The notes beneath the pieces were generated by a model that did no database searches, was not told where the DNA came from, and was given only the letters and a program-made list of their open reading frames with translations. Made by a program: the position numbers and the translations under genes. DNA of 64,000 nucleotides from Siphonodentalium dalli (taxonomy: Eukaryota > Mollusca > Scaphopoda > Gadilida > Siphonodentaliidae), in NCBI GenBank assembly GCA_032622095.1, contig CP136061.1, positions 48,803,797 to 48,867,796 of the forward strand, given 5' to 3'. Of the stretch, positions 1 through 12,600 are shown piece after piece. Each line of letters opens with the position of its first letter. Positions within the stretch are counted from its first letter, which is position 1.

Positions 1-37
1 TTGACGCCAGCTGTACATAATCATGCACCATTTGCAT

Positions 38-1003
38 GACTAGTATAGAATACCAATGTATGATGTCAAATATACAAGGATGTCGAACAGGGGGGGGGGG
101 GTTCCTGACTAGTATAGAATACCAATGTATGATGTCAAATATACAACGATCTCGAACAGGGGGGGGGGGGGTGCATGACTAGTATAGAATACCAATGTAT
201 GATGTCAAATATACAAGGATGTCGAACAGGGGGGGGGGGGGGGGGGTGCATGACTAGTATAGAATACCAATGTATGATGTCAAATATACAAGGATGTCGA
301 ACGGGGGAACACCCGCAGTCATGTGCATGACTAGTATAGAATACCAATGTATGATGTCAAATATACAAGGATGTCGAACGGGGGAACACCCGCAGTCATG
401 TGCATGACTAGTATAGAATACCAATGTATGATGTCAAATATACAAGGATGTCGAACGGGGGGGAACACCCGCAGTCATGACTAGTATAGAATACCAATGT
501 ATGATGTCAAATATACAAGGATGTCGAACGGGGGAACACCCGCAGTCATGTGCATGACTAATATAGAATACCAATGTATGATGTCAAATATACAAGGATG
601 TCGAACGGGGGAACACCCGCAGTCATGTGCATGACTAGTATAGAATACCAATGTATGATGTCAAATATACAAGGATGTCGAACAGGGGAACACCCGCAGT
701 CATGTGCATGACTAGTATAGAATACCAATGTATGATGTCAAATATACAAGGATGTCGAACGGGGGGGGGGAACACCCGCAGTCATGACTAGTATAGAATA
801 CCAATGTATGATGTCAAATATACAAGGATGTCGAACGGGGGGGAACACCCGCAGTCATGACTAGTATAGAATACCAATGTATGATGTCAAATATACAAGG
901 ATGTCGAACGGGGGGAGGGGGGGGGTGCGTGACTAGTATAGAATACCAATGTATGATGTCAAATATACAAGGATGTCGAACGAGGGGAACACCCGCAGTC
1001 ATG
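38..1003. repeat. Minisatellite, 68-79 bp units, about 13 copies
   Basis: Each unit starts GACTAGTATAGAATACCAAT and ends at ATGTCGAAC followed by a variable G run (5 to 18 Gs) and usually AACACCCGCAGTCATG. Unit length varies mainly through the G tract. It lies downstream of the PORCN stop codon. Confidence 0.95.
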
Positions 1004-1127
1004 TGGATCTTGTTTTGTTTTATAAATTGATAAATCAAAAAATCAGATCACTTTACATGAAGAAAAATAAATATTCTTTAGTACTTTCTAGAAGCAGAAG
1101 ATGTTATGAAATATTTCATGGCCAACC

Positions 1128-1730
1128 AACTTTACATTCGCGCATGTTGTTGTTAGAGTAAATCAGGTTTAACTTTACATTCGTGCATGTTGTTGTTAGA
1201 GTAAATCAGGTTTAACTTTACATTCGTGCATGTTGTTGTTAGAGTAAATCAGGTTTAACTTTACATTCGTGCATGTTGTTGTTAGAGTAAATCAGGTTTA
1301 ACTTTACATTCGTGCATGTTGTTGTTAGAGTAAATCAGGTTTAACTTTACATTCGTGCATGTTGTTGTTAGAGTAAATCAGGTTTAACTTTACATTCATG
1401 CATGTTGTTGTTAGAGTAAATCAGGTTTAACTTTGCATTCGTGCATGTTGTTGTTAGAGTAAATCAGGTTTAACTTTACATTCGTGCATGTTGTTGTTAG
1501 AGTAAATCAGGTTTAACTTTACATTCGTGCATGTTGTTGTTAGAGTAAATCAGGTTTAACTTTACATTCGTGCATGTTGTTGTTAGAGTAAATCAGGTTT
1601 AACTTTACATTCGTGCATGTTGTTGTTAGAGTAAATCAGGTTTAACTTTACATTCGTGCATGTTGTTGTTAGAGTAAATCAGGTTTGACTTTACATTCGT
1701 GCATGTTGTTGTTAGAGTAAATCAGGTTTA
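1128..1730. repeat. Minisatellite, 43-bp unit, 14 copies
   Basis: Units begin AACTTTACATTCGTGCATG and end GTAAATCAGGTTT. Copies are nearly identical (only scattered substitutions such as 1398 and 1435), so the array expanded recently or is homogenised. Confidence 0.95.
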
Positions 1731-2017
1731 ATTTGTTTCTACCCTGGATTGAGCACAGTATTTTACTTTTAACTCAGTACAAGATGTCACGTTTGTTAAT
1801 GTATTGAAAAACTGTGCAGAAGAGGGACACCTGAACAGGCATAACAGTAACCACCCTAGACTAAATAGGATGCGCCCTTGTGGAAACGCTGGTGTATGTT
1901 TATGCACATTCGAGGCAATTTCTCTATCCTATAATTACAAACGTCAATGGTAATATTAATGCTCTCGAACTGCACATCCTGCAATTTATTTGCGTCTGCA
2001 GTTTTATTAGGATTTCC

Positions 2018-3003
2018 ACCCTGCATGTTTATTTAGGACTGTGTGTTTATTTGGGACTGCATGCTTATTTGGGACTGAACATTTATTTGGGATTGCATGT
2101 TTATTTGGGACTGCATGCTTATTTGGGACTGAACGTTTATTTGGGATTGCATGTTTATTTGGGACTGCATGTTTAATCGAGACTGTGTGTTTATTTGAGA
2201 CTGTGTTTATTTTGGACTGTGTTCATTTGAGACTGTGTGTTTATTTGAGACTGTGTGTTTATTTGAGATTTGAGACTGTGTGTTTATTTGAGACAACACA
2301 TTTATTTTGGACTGCATGTTTAATCGAGACTGTGTTTATTTGAGACAACACATTTATTTGAGACTGTGTGTTTATTTGATACAACACATTTATTTGAGAC
2401 TGTGTGTTTATTTGAGACAACACATTTATTTGAGACTGTGTGTTTATTTGAGACAACACATTTATTTGAGACTGTGTGTTTATTTGAGACAACACATTTA
2501 TTTTGGACTGCATGTTTAATCGAGACTGTGTGTTTATTTGAGACAACACATTTATTTGGGACTGTGTGTTTATTTGGGACAACACATTTATTTGGGACAA
2601 CACGTTTATTCTGGACTGTGTTTATTTGAGAATGTGTGTTTATTTGAGACTGTGTGTCTATTGAGACTGTGTTTATTTGAGACAACACATTTATTTGGGA
2701 CCACCGACAGCAACGACGGATATGTTGACGTCCGAACCAACTATATAATGAACGAGGTAGCCTGTGATTACAACGCTGGATTTCAGTCAACACTGCACGT
2801 ATATTCTGGACTGTGTTTATTTGGGACTGCACGTATATTCTGGACTGTGTTTATTTTGGACTGCGTGTTTATTATGGGATGGCATATTTATTAGGGACTG
2901 CACATTTAATTGAGACTGCATTTATTTGAGACTGCACATTTAATTGAGACTGTACGTTTAATTGAGACTGTACGTTTAATTGAGACTGCCGTTTATTTGG
3001 GAC
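2018..3003. repeat. 18-bp-unit minisatellite with 36-bp higher-order period
   Basis: Basic unit TTTATTTGGGACTGCATG and variants (GAGACTGTGTG, GAGACAACACA). From about 2290 to 2600 units alternate ACTGTGTG and ACAACACA, a 36-bp higher-order unit. About 90 bp of unrelated sequence interrupts it near 2698-2790. Because 18 is a multiple of 3 it stays open in several frames, but nothing indicates translation. Confidence 0.92.
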
Positions 3004-3590
3004 ATGGTATTGAATTAATTCAATTGTGGTTAGTCCAAAGTGAAAACTTTAGCATTAGGAGTTTCCCTACCAACAATATTTTAAATTACACAATGTATTC
3101 TGGATGAGAACTCAATCTAAAAGTGTATGGCTGGATTCCATTTTATATCGGTAGCATAAACTGAATGTGCATGGCTGGATCACATTATTGCATTCAAAGT
3201 GATAGAACAGTGGTTATGGTCAACTATGGAAATTGAAATCAATTATGCTCACAATCGACTATTAATCAATTATACGATTAATCATGACATCCATATCACC
3301 AACTCTATTTTTGTTTATGGCAATTAGATGTATTATTATTTTTAAGCATATGATATCAGTATATAAATAAACTCAGGCAGTTCATACTATAAAGAAACCC
3401 TTATTCTCTGCACCAATATAGGAGCACAATATGATTTCCTTTATATGTAAGAGAATGGATTTCTATGAAAAACATGGAAGCATTCATCTATTTTGGTTGT
3501 TATAAATAAAACTATTTGTTTTGAAACTGGAAGACATAATTTTGATAATAAATATACCATTTGGTCTGATTTAACAAAACAATAGTAAAA
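3003..3590. other. Sequence 3' of PORCN, probable 3' UTR and flank
   Basis: Unique AT-rich sequence. It should include the 3' UTR of PORCN, reading toward lower coordinates. I see no repeat or ORF of note. Confidence 0.4.
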
Positions 3591-3689
3591 TTAAATCAAT
3601 AAATACAATATGTATGTACCAACAGCTACCCAGTGGCTAGCATATCCCAGACCCGACCACTTACTCAACGTGTGTTCCATAGTATATCC
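3591..3689 (-). CDS. PORCN: PORCN terminal coding exon 12 (residues 463-494 and stop)
   Basis: Acceptor TTTTTTTCAG. It encodes [20 protein letters not shown] then a last membrane span ([12 protein letters not shown]) and TAA at 3593-3591, matching the vertebrate C-terminus (KWSELSWASHWVTFGCW). I did not identify the poly(A) site with confidence. Confidence 0.95.
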   Translation of the reverse strand, partial: GYTMEHTLSKWSGLGYASHWVAVGTYILYLLI

Positions 3690-6600
3690 CTGAAAAAAAA
3701 AGAATGAAAGAATAACACTATGATGGAAGAAGCATTGCCATGAACTACACACAATTATCATTAAAATGGCAGACCAATGGAAGTCAATTATTAGTCTTCT
3801 TTCATTTTTATTCTGGGTTTTTCTACCTGTAAGAGGACGTGAAAATATTCATAAACAAGAGCATCTTTAGCCATTTTGAATTGTACTACCGCAAAATAAA
3901 ATAATAATTTTAGCTTTAATACAAAGAATATCTGATGACCCCTAATTTCAATACCAAAATGCGGTCATATTCTAAGATGAAAAATGTGCGTAATTCATGT
4001 GAAAATAATTGGACAGAACCTGTATTCGAACTTGGTCTGTAGTTTTAGCTGGGAAACAGACATACCAAATAATCCAATCTGGAGTTATCGGTCGGAAACC
4101 GTAATTTCATGAAATCGGTCAAATTCTAAGAAACCATAAATATTAACAGATGGAAATTGGAGTTATCGATCAGAAACCATAAATATTAACAGATGGAAAT
4201 TCTAAGTCGAAAAAGGGACGTAAATCATGTAAAAATAATAGGACGGAACCCATATTCGAACTTGGCCCATCTTTAGCTTGATTCAGAATACGACATAGTT
4301 GTTCCAGGCTCAGGCGCAAGCCCTAGCCAAAGGCTCGCCAAAATAAAGTACAAGATAGAGGAAAAATGACAATAACAGCTGCCGATAAAATTATTTGATG
4401 CAAAAATAACCCAATATATTTCAGTCACAAGAGTGGAGATATAATATAAAGTGTTTTTTCAGCACAAACCTTTTCTCCTTCGGGACTGCTATCGAACATT
4501 AACCCCAGATATGCCAGATGGAACACTGCGAGAATTCCAAATAATACATTGACTAGAATCACAACAGGATGGTTCTGAAACAGAAGAAATATTAATTAGA
4601 TATCTCTAATTTTACTTTGAAGCAAGTTGCATACATACACAGAACGGCACGATGTGTAAATGTGTTTGTCGATACGGTACGAGTGCGGTCGTGGAAGGAT
4701 AGAATGAGAGGCGCTTGCGACTCAAGTTCTATCCTTCCGCGACAGCATGAGTGCCATATCGACAAACCCATTTACACATCGTGTCGTTCTGTGTTTATTA
4801 CATGCTTCGCGTCCTAGAATCCGTGCATTAAAAATACAGGATTAGAAGGTTTATTTAGGTTCATACAGGACGTGTTTGTCATGTGTGATGATTCTTTTAT
4901 TTAAATAGTTTGTTTCATGGTTGAGGCGAACATCATGTACGTCATTGTACGTTAACAAGATGTATGGAACGTACGTTAAATACGGATTTGTAAATATGGA
5001 ACAGCAATAACACTACTTCTAGGAACAAGCGTGTAATAAAACACATTCTTTATATATATTCTGAAATTTAAATGATATTTGTTATGTCCTTGTAACCAAG
5101 CAACACTAAAGTAGTTCAGTCGCTTTAATTCATAGTACCAAAATGTGTGTACATGTATACGCTTAATGGCTATTTTCTTGGTTTATGAACTCAAGAAGAA
5201 AAGATGTGCATTATAAGTTATCTCCATCAACATTGGTCAAGTGATCCTGCTAGTCTGCCATAATGTTGGTGTTCTAGTTGAATTGCTATGATGCTGGTAG
5301 GGCAAACTGATACCGTTATTTTTTCCAAAGTTGTCATTTTCACGGTGTTTGGCTAATCCGAAAGTTTTGAGAAAAAGTCCAGTGTCTGTATGAAACATTC
5401 AAGAACATATATATTATTTCAATAATGGCTGCGCTGGTGTTGCAAAAGGATGAGAACAGCCATCTTGATTATAGTCGATTTGCAACTACTGATGTAACCA
5501 GTATTCAAATATTTCACGATATTTATGATGTTGAATGTTTGATACACATAATGGATTGTCCTAGAAAAGTTCAATTATCAGAAAATGACAACTTTTAGAA
5601 TATAATGGTTCTTTTTCTTAACAGTATCAGTTTGCCCTAACAGCATCATAGCAATTCATCAGGACCCACCATCATCATATCATATTACCAGGACCACTTG
5701 ACCAGGGATGCATATGGAGATTTGATACTGGGAAGTCAATTTTGAATGAGTTTGTCCCCACAACAATGGACCTACAACCTAATGTTTGGGTGGGTTTTCA
5801 TCGATTCATCACATTAATTCACACAGATAAGAATTCACTTGCACAAAGCACGTTCTCCTAAACCCTGCTGTCCCAAGCGACAGAGAACATGGTGATATGG
5901 GACAGAGAACATGGTGATTTGTATGTGGCATTATAGACATGGCTACACTCTGCATGACATAAACTTGCTGATTTATAGACATGACTACACTCTGCATGAC
6001 ATAAACTTGATGATTTATAGACATGGCTACTACACTTTGCATGACATAAACTTACTGATTTATAGACATGACTACACTCTGCATGACATATACTTACTGA
6101 TTTATAGACATGGCTACAATCTGCATGACATAAACTTACTGATTTATCGACATGGCTACACTCTGCATGACATAAACTTACTGATATATAGACATGGCTA
6201 CACTCTGCAAGACATAAACTTACTGATTTATAGACATGGCTACACTCTGCATGACATAAACTTACTGATTTATAGACATGGCTACACTCTGCATGACATA
6301 CACTTACTGATTTATAGACATGGCTACACTCTGCAAGACATAAACTTACTGATTTATAGACATGGCTACACTCTGCATGACATAAACTTACTGATATATA
6401 GACATGGCTACACTCTGCATGACATAAACATATTACTCTGCATGACTTGTATGTGGCATTATAGACATGGCTACACTCTGCATGACATAAACTTACTGAT
6501 TTATAGACATGGCTACACTCTGCATGACATACACTTACTGATTTATAGACATGACTAAACTCTGCATGACATAAACTTACTGATTTATAGACATGTTCAC

Positions 6601-9600
6601 ACTCTGCATGACATAAACTTACTGATTTATAGACATGACTAAACTCTGCATGACATAAACTTACTGATTTATGGACATGACTAAACTCTGCATGACATAA
6701 ACTTACTGATTTATAGACATGACTACTACACTTTGCATGACTTGTATGTGGCATTATAGACATGGCTACACTCTGCATGACATAAACTTGCTGATTTATA
6801 GACATGTCTACTACACTTTGCATGACATAAACTTACTGATTTATAGACATGTTCACACTCTGCATGACATAAACTTACTGATTTATAGACATGGCTACAC
6901 TCTGCATGACATAAACTTACTGATATATAGACATGGCTACACTCTGCAAGACATAAACTTACTGATTTATAGACATGGCTACACTCTGCATGACATAAAC
7001 TTACTGATTTATAGACATGGCTACACTCTGCATGACATAAACTTACTGATTTATAGACATGGCTACACTCTGCATGACATAAACTTACTGATTTATAGAC
7101 ATGGCTACACTCTGCAAGACATAAACTTACTGATTTATAGACATGGCTACACTCTGCATGACATAAACTTACTGATATATAGACATGGCTACACTCTGCA
7201 TGACATAAACATATTACTCTGCATGACTTTTGTATGTGGCATTATAGACATGGCTACACTCTGCATGACATAAACTTACTGATTTATAGACATGGCTACA
7301 CTCTGCATGACATAAACGTACTGATTTATAGACATGGCTACACTCTGCATGACATAAACTTACTGATTTATAGACATGACTACACTCTGCATGACTTGTA
7401 TGTGGCATTATAGACATGGCTACACTCTGCATGACATAAACTTGCTGATTTATAGACATGTCTACTACACTTTGCATGACATAAACTTACTGATTTATAG
7501 ACATGTTCACACTCTGCATGACATAAACTTACTGATTTATAGACATGGCTACACTGCATGACATAAACTTACTGATTTATAGACATGGCTACACTCTGCA
7601 TGACAAACTTACTGATTTATAGACATGACTAAACTCTGCATGACATAAACTTACTGATTTATAGACATGACTACACTCTGCATGACATAAACTTACTGAT
7701 TTATAGACATGGCTACACTCTGCATGACATAAACTTACTGATTTATAGACATGGATACACTGCATGACATAAACTTACTGATTTATAGAAATGACTAAAC
7801 TCTGCATGACATAAACTTACTGATTTATAGACATGGCTACACTGCATGACATAAACTTACTGATGTATAGACATGACTACACTCTGCATGACATAAACTT
7901 GCTGATTTATAGACATGGATACACTGCATGACATAAACTTACTGATTTATAGACATGGATACACTGCATGACATCAACTTACTGATTTATAGACATGGCT
8001 ACACTCTGCATGACATAAACTTACTGATTTATAGACATGACTAAACTCTGCATGACATAAACTTACTGATTTATAGACATGACTAAACTCTGCATGACAT
8101 AAACTTACTGATTTATAGACATGACTAAACTCTGCATGACATAAACTTACTGATTTATAGACATGACTACACTCTGCATGACTTGTATGTGGCATTATAG
8201 ACATGGCTACACTCTGCATGACATAAACTTGCTGATTTATAGACATGTCTACTACACTTTGCATGACATAAACTTACTGATTTATAGACATGTTCACACT
8301 CTGCATGACATAAACTTACTGATTTATAGACATGGCTACACTGCATGACATAAACTTACTGATTTATAGACATGACTAGACTCTGTACAACATAAACTTA
8401 CTGATTTATAGACATGGCTACACTCTGCATGACATAAACTTACTGATTTATAGACATGGCTACACTCTGCATGACATAAACTTACTGATTTATAGACATG
8501 ACTACACTCTGCATGACATAAACTTACTGATGTATAGACATGACTACACTCTGCATGACATAAACTTACTGATTTATAGACATGGCTACACTGCATGACA
8601 TAAACTTACTGATTTATAGACATGACTACACTCTGCATGACATAAACTTACTGATTTATAGACATGGCTATACTCTGCATGACATAAACTTACTGATTTA
8701 TAGACATGACTAAACTCTGCATGACATAAACTTACTGATTTATAGACATGGCTACACGCATGACATAAACTTACTGATTTATAGACATGACTACACTCTG
8801 CATGACATAAACTTTCTGATTTATAGACAAAGGTACACTCTGCATGACATAAACTTACTGATTTATAGACATGGCTAGACTCTGCACAACATAAACTTAC
8901 TGATTTATAGACATGGCTACACTGCATGACATAAACTTACTGATTTATAGACATGACTACACTCTGCATGACATAAACTTACTGATTTATAGACATGGCT
9001 ATACTCTGCATGACATAAACTTACTGATTTATAGACATGACTAAACTCTGCATGACATAAACTTACTGATTTATAGACATGGCTACACGCATGACATAAA
9101 CTTACTGATTTATAGACATGACTACACTCTGCATGACATAAACTTTCTGATTTATAGACAAAGGTACACTCTGCATGACATAAACTTACTGATTTATAGA
9201 CATGGCTAGACTCTGCACAACATAAACTTACTGATTTATAGACATGGCTACACTGCATGACATAAACTTACTGATTTATAGACATGGCTACACTCTGCAT
9301 GACATAAACTTACTGATTTATAGACATGGCTACACTCGGCATGACATAAACTTACTGATTTATAGACATGGCTACACTCTGAACGGCATCTTTTAGCTTC
9401 AATACAAGCTTCATATACAGTGGCAAATCTTTTTCGGAAAACTAAAAAGAGAATTTTTATTACCATGGGATAAATATGAGAATACAAGTCTTGTAGCAGA
9501 TTTACTCTAAAGACTCACGCAGCATAAGCTGTTCATTGCTTCAACATCTATGTCAACAAATTTCTTTCTAGTCCCAAGTTTTCTTCTACAAAAAGCAGCT

Positions 9601-12600
9601 AGTAAAATCGGCAGAGAGAGCTACTGCTTTGCATCGAAGTAGCGTGCTCACACCTTTCTATAGAGGGTTTTAGCGTTAATTACCCACTCAACTAAAGTTG
9701 TTAATGGAAAGTAGTAATTTGATGTGAAAAGTGAAAAGTATATCTTATCACAATGTTTAATAATTTCAAAATAATATAAACTCATTTGACCTTGTGAATT
9801 GACTGTCATGCGGTAAACGTCAACAATGTGTGGTTACTCTTAATTACATGGCATATTCTGAGCGTAATTTAACATTTAATTTAGATTATAATACATCATT
9901 CTGACCATAAGATTTCACTCTTTCCGATAAATTTAGCATACTGTGTTGATTTGTATGTTAAAGTCAATTAAATTTGACGAAATATGACGCAACTGAATCT
10001 GGGCGTAAACCCTGACACAGAAAGGTACAGGCAGGATGCTTTGATGTAAATCAGTATCTATCCTCACCGATTTTAACTAGCTGCTTGATTCATTGATGAA
10101 ATAAATACATGGAATCTATTAATTAATTTTTTATAGACATCCGTTCAAGAAATAATGATGACCATGGGCAATTGAAATTATACCTGGTGCTAGCTGATGC
10201 GGAAGTGGAATGTCCCCCAGAAAGAAAAAAAATATAAATACGCGCCATGCCTCACAAAATTTTTTTGGCCAGAGAAATGGGGAATTGACTGCATGGCATA
10301 AATAGAAGGGTTTTTAAAACCCTTTAATAAATGGATACTCTTGATGGGTAGTTGCTTGGTTCTTATTCATTCATTTGCAGAGATGTACAGATAATATATT
10401 CAACAGACCTAGGTTGTTTGGTGAACTTATTATCTGAACAATCCTAGAAATGAAGGAATTGGAAATACATAGGGTGTTTCTCTGCTGTCATGTGCTTATA
10501 ATATCTCACCATTCCAGCAAATGAGGTCAAAGGTCAAGGAACTAAACTTACCATATTCAGTGTAAGAGTAGAAGCCAAGAGAGAACAGGACAGCAGCCAG
10601 TTGAAAGTTCAGGCCCTATTATAAATAGAAAATAAAATAATCAAAACATAAACCTATGCATAATGTGAATTGGTGGGGGGGGGGGGGGGGGGGGGGGGGG
10701 GGAGTGCGATACATCTAAAATATAAAATATTAGGCTCTTTAAATCATGAGATATTTTGCCATGAAACAACGGTAAATTTACCAGTACTAAACTATCCAAA
10801 AACAGTGAAAACTATAATTTATAATTAAAAAAAATTATAAGAGACAAAGCTTGTAATTTGAGATAAAATTGCCACATACCAAGTTTAATGGTGATAAAGC
10901 AACCATAATTGGAGTTACAATGCTGAATTGGGGGGGGGGGAATAAGCCAGAATAAAAAATTTAAAAAGGTCCTTAAATTTGGTAAGAACCTTAATCTGAA
11001 ATCGAACTTAACCTGTTTTTGTGGTTGTAAACCTGCACACAAAGTTTCATTACATTCAGTCCATATGAAGTAAAACTATTATCTGGAAACAAAACAAAAA
11101 TTTACCCCAAAATTCTACAAAGGGCCATAATTTTGGTAGAAATTGGCGACCAGGACCCAAAATTGAACTTGAACTTGTGCAGTAAACCTACACAGCACAT
11201 TTCATTTCATAAGTTCGGTAGACAGTAAAGGTATAAAAAGTACAATGAACAGACAGGCATAAAAAACAGGGCATATCAAATTCAGCGTACAGCTCATTGA
11301 GCACTCTAATTTTTTCAAAATTCAAAGGAATTATGACGTGAAAAGTACTTCACGTTTTCAAAATAACAGTGTGTAAAACATTAGGATAACTACACATTAT
11401 TAAAATCTTGATCAATAACACACACACATGGTTTATTAAGGCCAAATATAAAAATAGTTACCAATGAGGCAAAAAATAGTCATCAATTAAGAATACTTTG
11501 GTTTATAATTTCAACACAATAGAAATTACGATTTTCATCATACGTACATGTAATAGTGAACTGGCTGCATAAGTTAAAAGGACAGCTGCAAATGTACCCA
11601 GATGGCGAGCTGATTTGAACACATCTGAAAAACAAGAGCATTCGATCAGAATTACTGAAGATGTATGATATTAACCCTTTCCATTCAAAAGCATCATTAA
11701 TGAGTATTTCCCATGGGAAATGTTCAGATAATAAGTTCAACAAACGACCATTGTTCGTTTGTTGAACTTATTATCTAAATATTTCCCTCAATAAATAGAG
11801 CTCCTTTTGCACTTCCATTTATCAGTCATCTGTCGTGTGGGATAGCATCACTAAATTCACCCTCTGTGGACCTCATTCTGCAAATGACAGACACACTATT
11901 TCAAGGCTTGAAAGTGATTGGATATGCATGGGCATGTCTTGATGGTCTAGCAAAGCTCCGTTAAAATGACAGCACGCATTAGATTCGGCATTGCTTAAAG
12001 TTAGTCTATCAAAAAAAAAAAAAAATATGATGGAAATACTTCTATCAATTAATATTGATTTCAATGGCTTAGGGATTCATGCAAGCATTGAAATAGTTTG
12101 TCTGTCATTTGCAGAATCCCACACAGTGGGCTAGCATCACCAAATTAACCCTCTGGAAACATCATTCTGCTAAGGCCTCAACTGCTATGGGAGACATATG
12201 ATCAGATTGAAGTTCCTCAGTTGAAGTTGGTGATATTCACCGATTAGTCACCTCGATTAATATGCATTTTATCTTCTGCAAATTAGGAGATATAGAAACA
12301 GAACAGAAGGGAAAAAGTAACTAAAAACAATGTTAATTTGAGACTATTGATACTTCCCAGAAGATGAGGCCTAAGCAGATTGAGGTCCCCAGAGGGTGAC
12401 TTTGGTGATGCTAGCCAATGTGTGGGGTATTATCACTAAATTCACCCTCTGGGGACCCCATTCTGCAAATGACAGACACACCATTTCAAGGCTTAGAATC
12501 ATGTGATAAGCGCTATATGAAAACTATTCATTATTATAAACAATGGATACATGGTCTAAATTCTGCCGAACAATAACTCTACCACAATTGATCTCTACTC

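Noticed and set aside
38-1003. CRISPR array in the first kilobase
   Set aside because: Units are near-identical throughout with only G-run variation and no unique spacers, and the context is an animal genome.
1880-2894. Overlapping frames of repeated YLGL / QINTQS peptides
   Set aside because: An 18-bp unit without stops keeps several frames open on both strands. No start context, splice signal or conserved non-repeat domain supports a gene.
5858-6823. A 321-codon open frame rich in [14 protein letters not shown] repeats, as a secreted Cys-rich protein
   Set aside because: The unit is 42 bp (14 codons), so open frames arise automatically on both strands. The repeat is explained as copies of the PORCN exon 10 donor junction in an intron.
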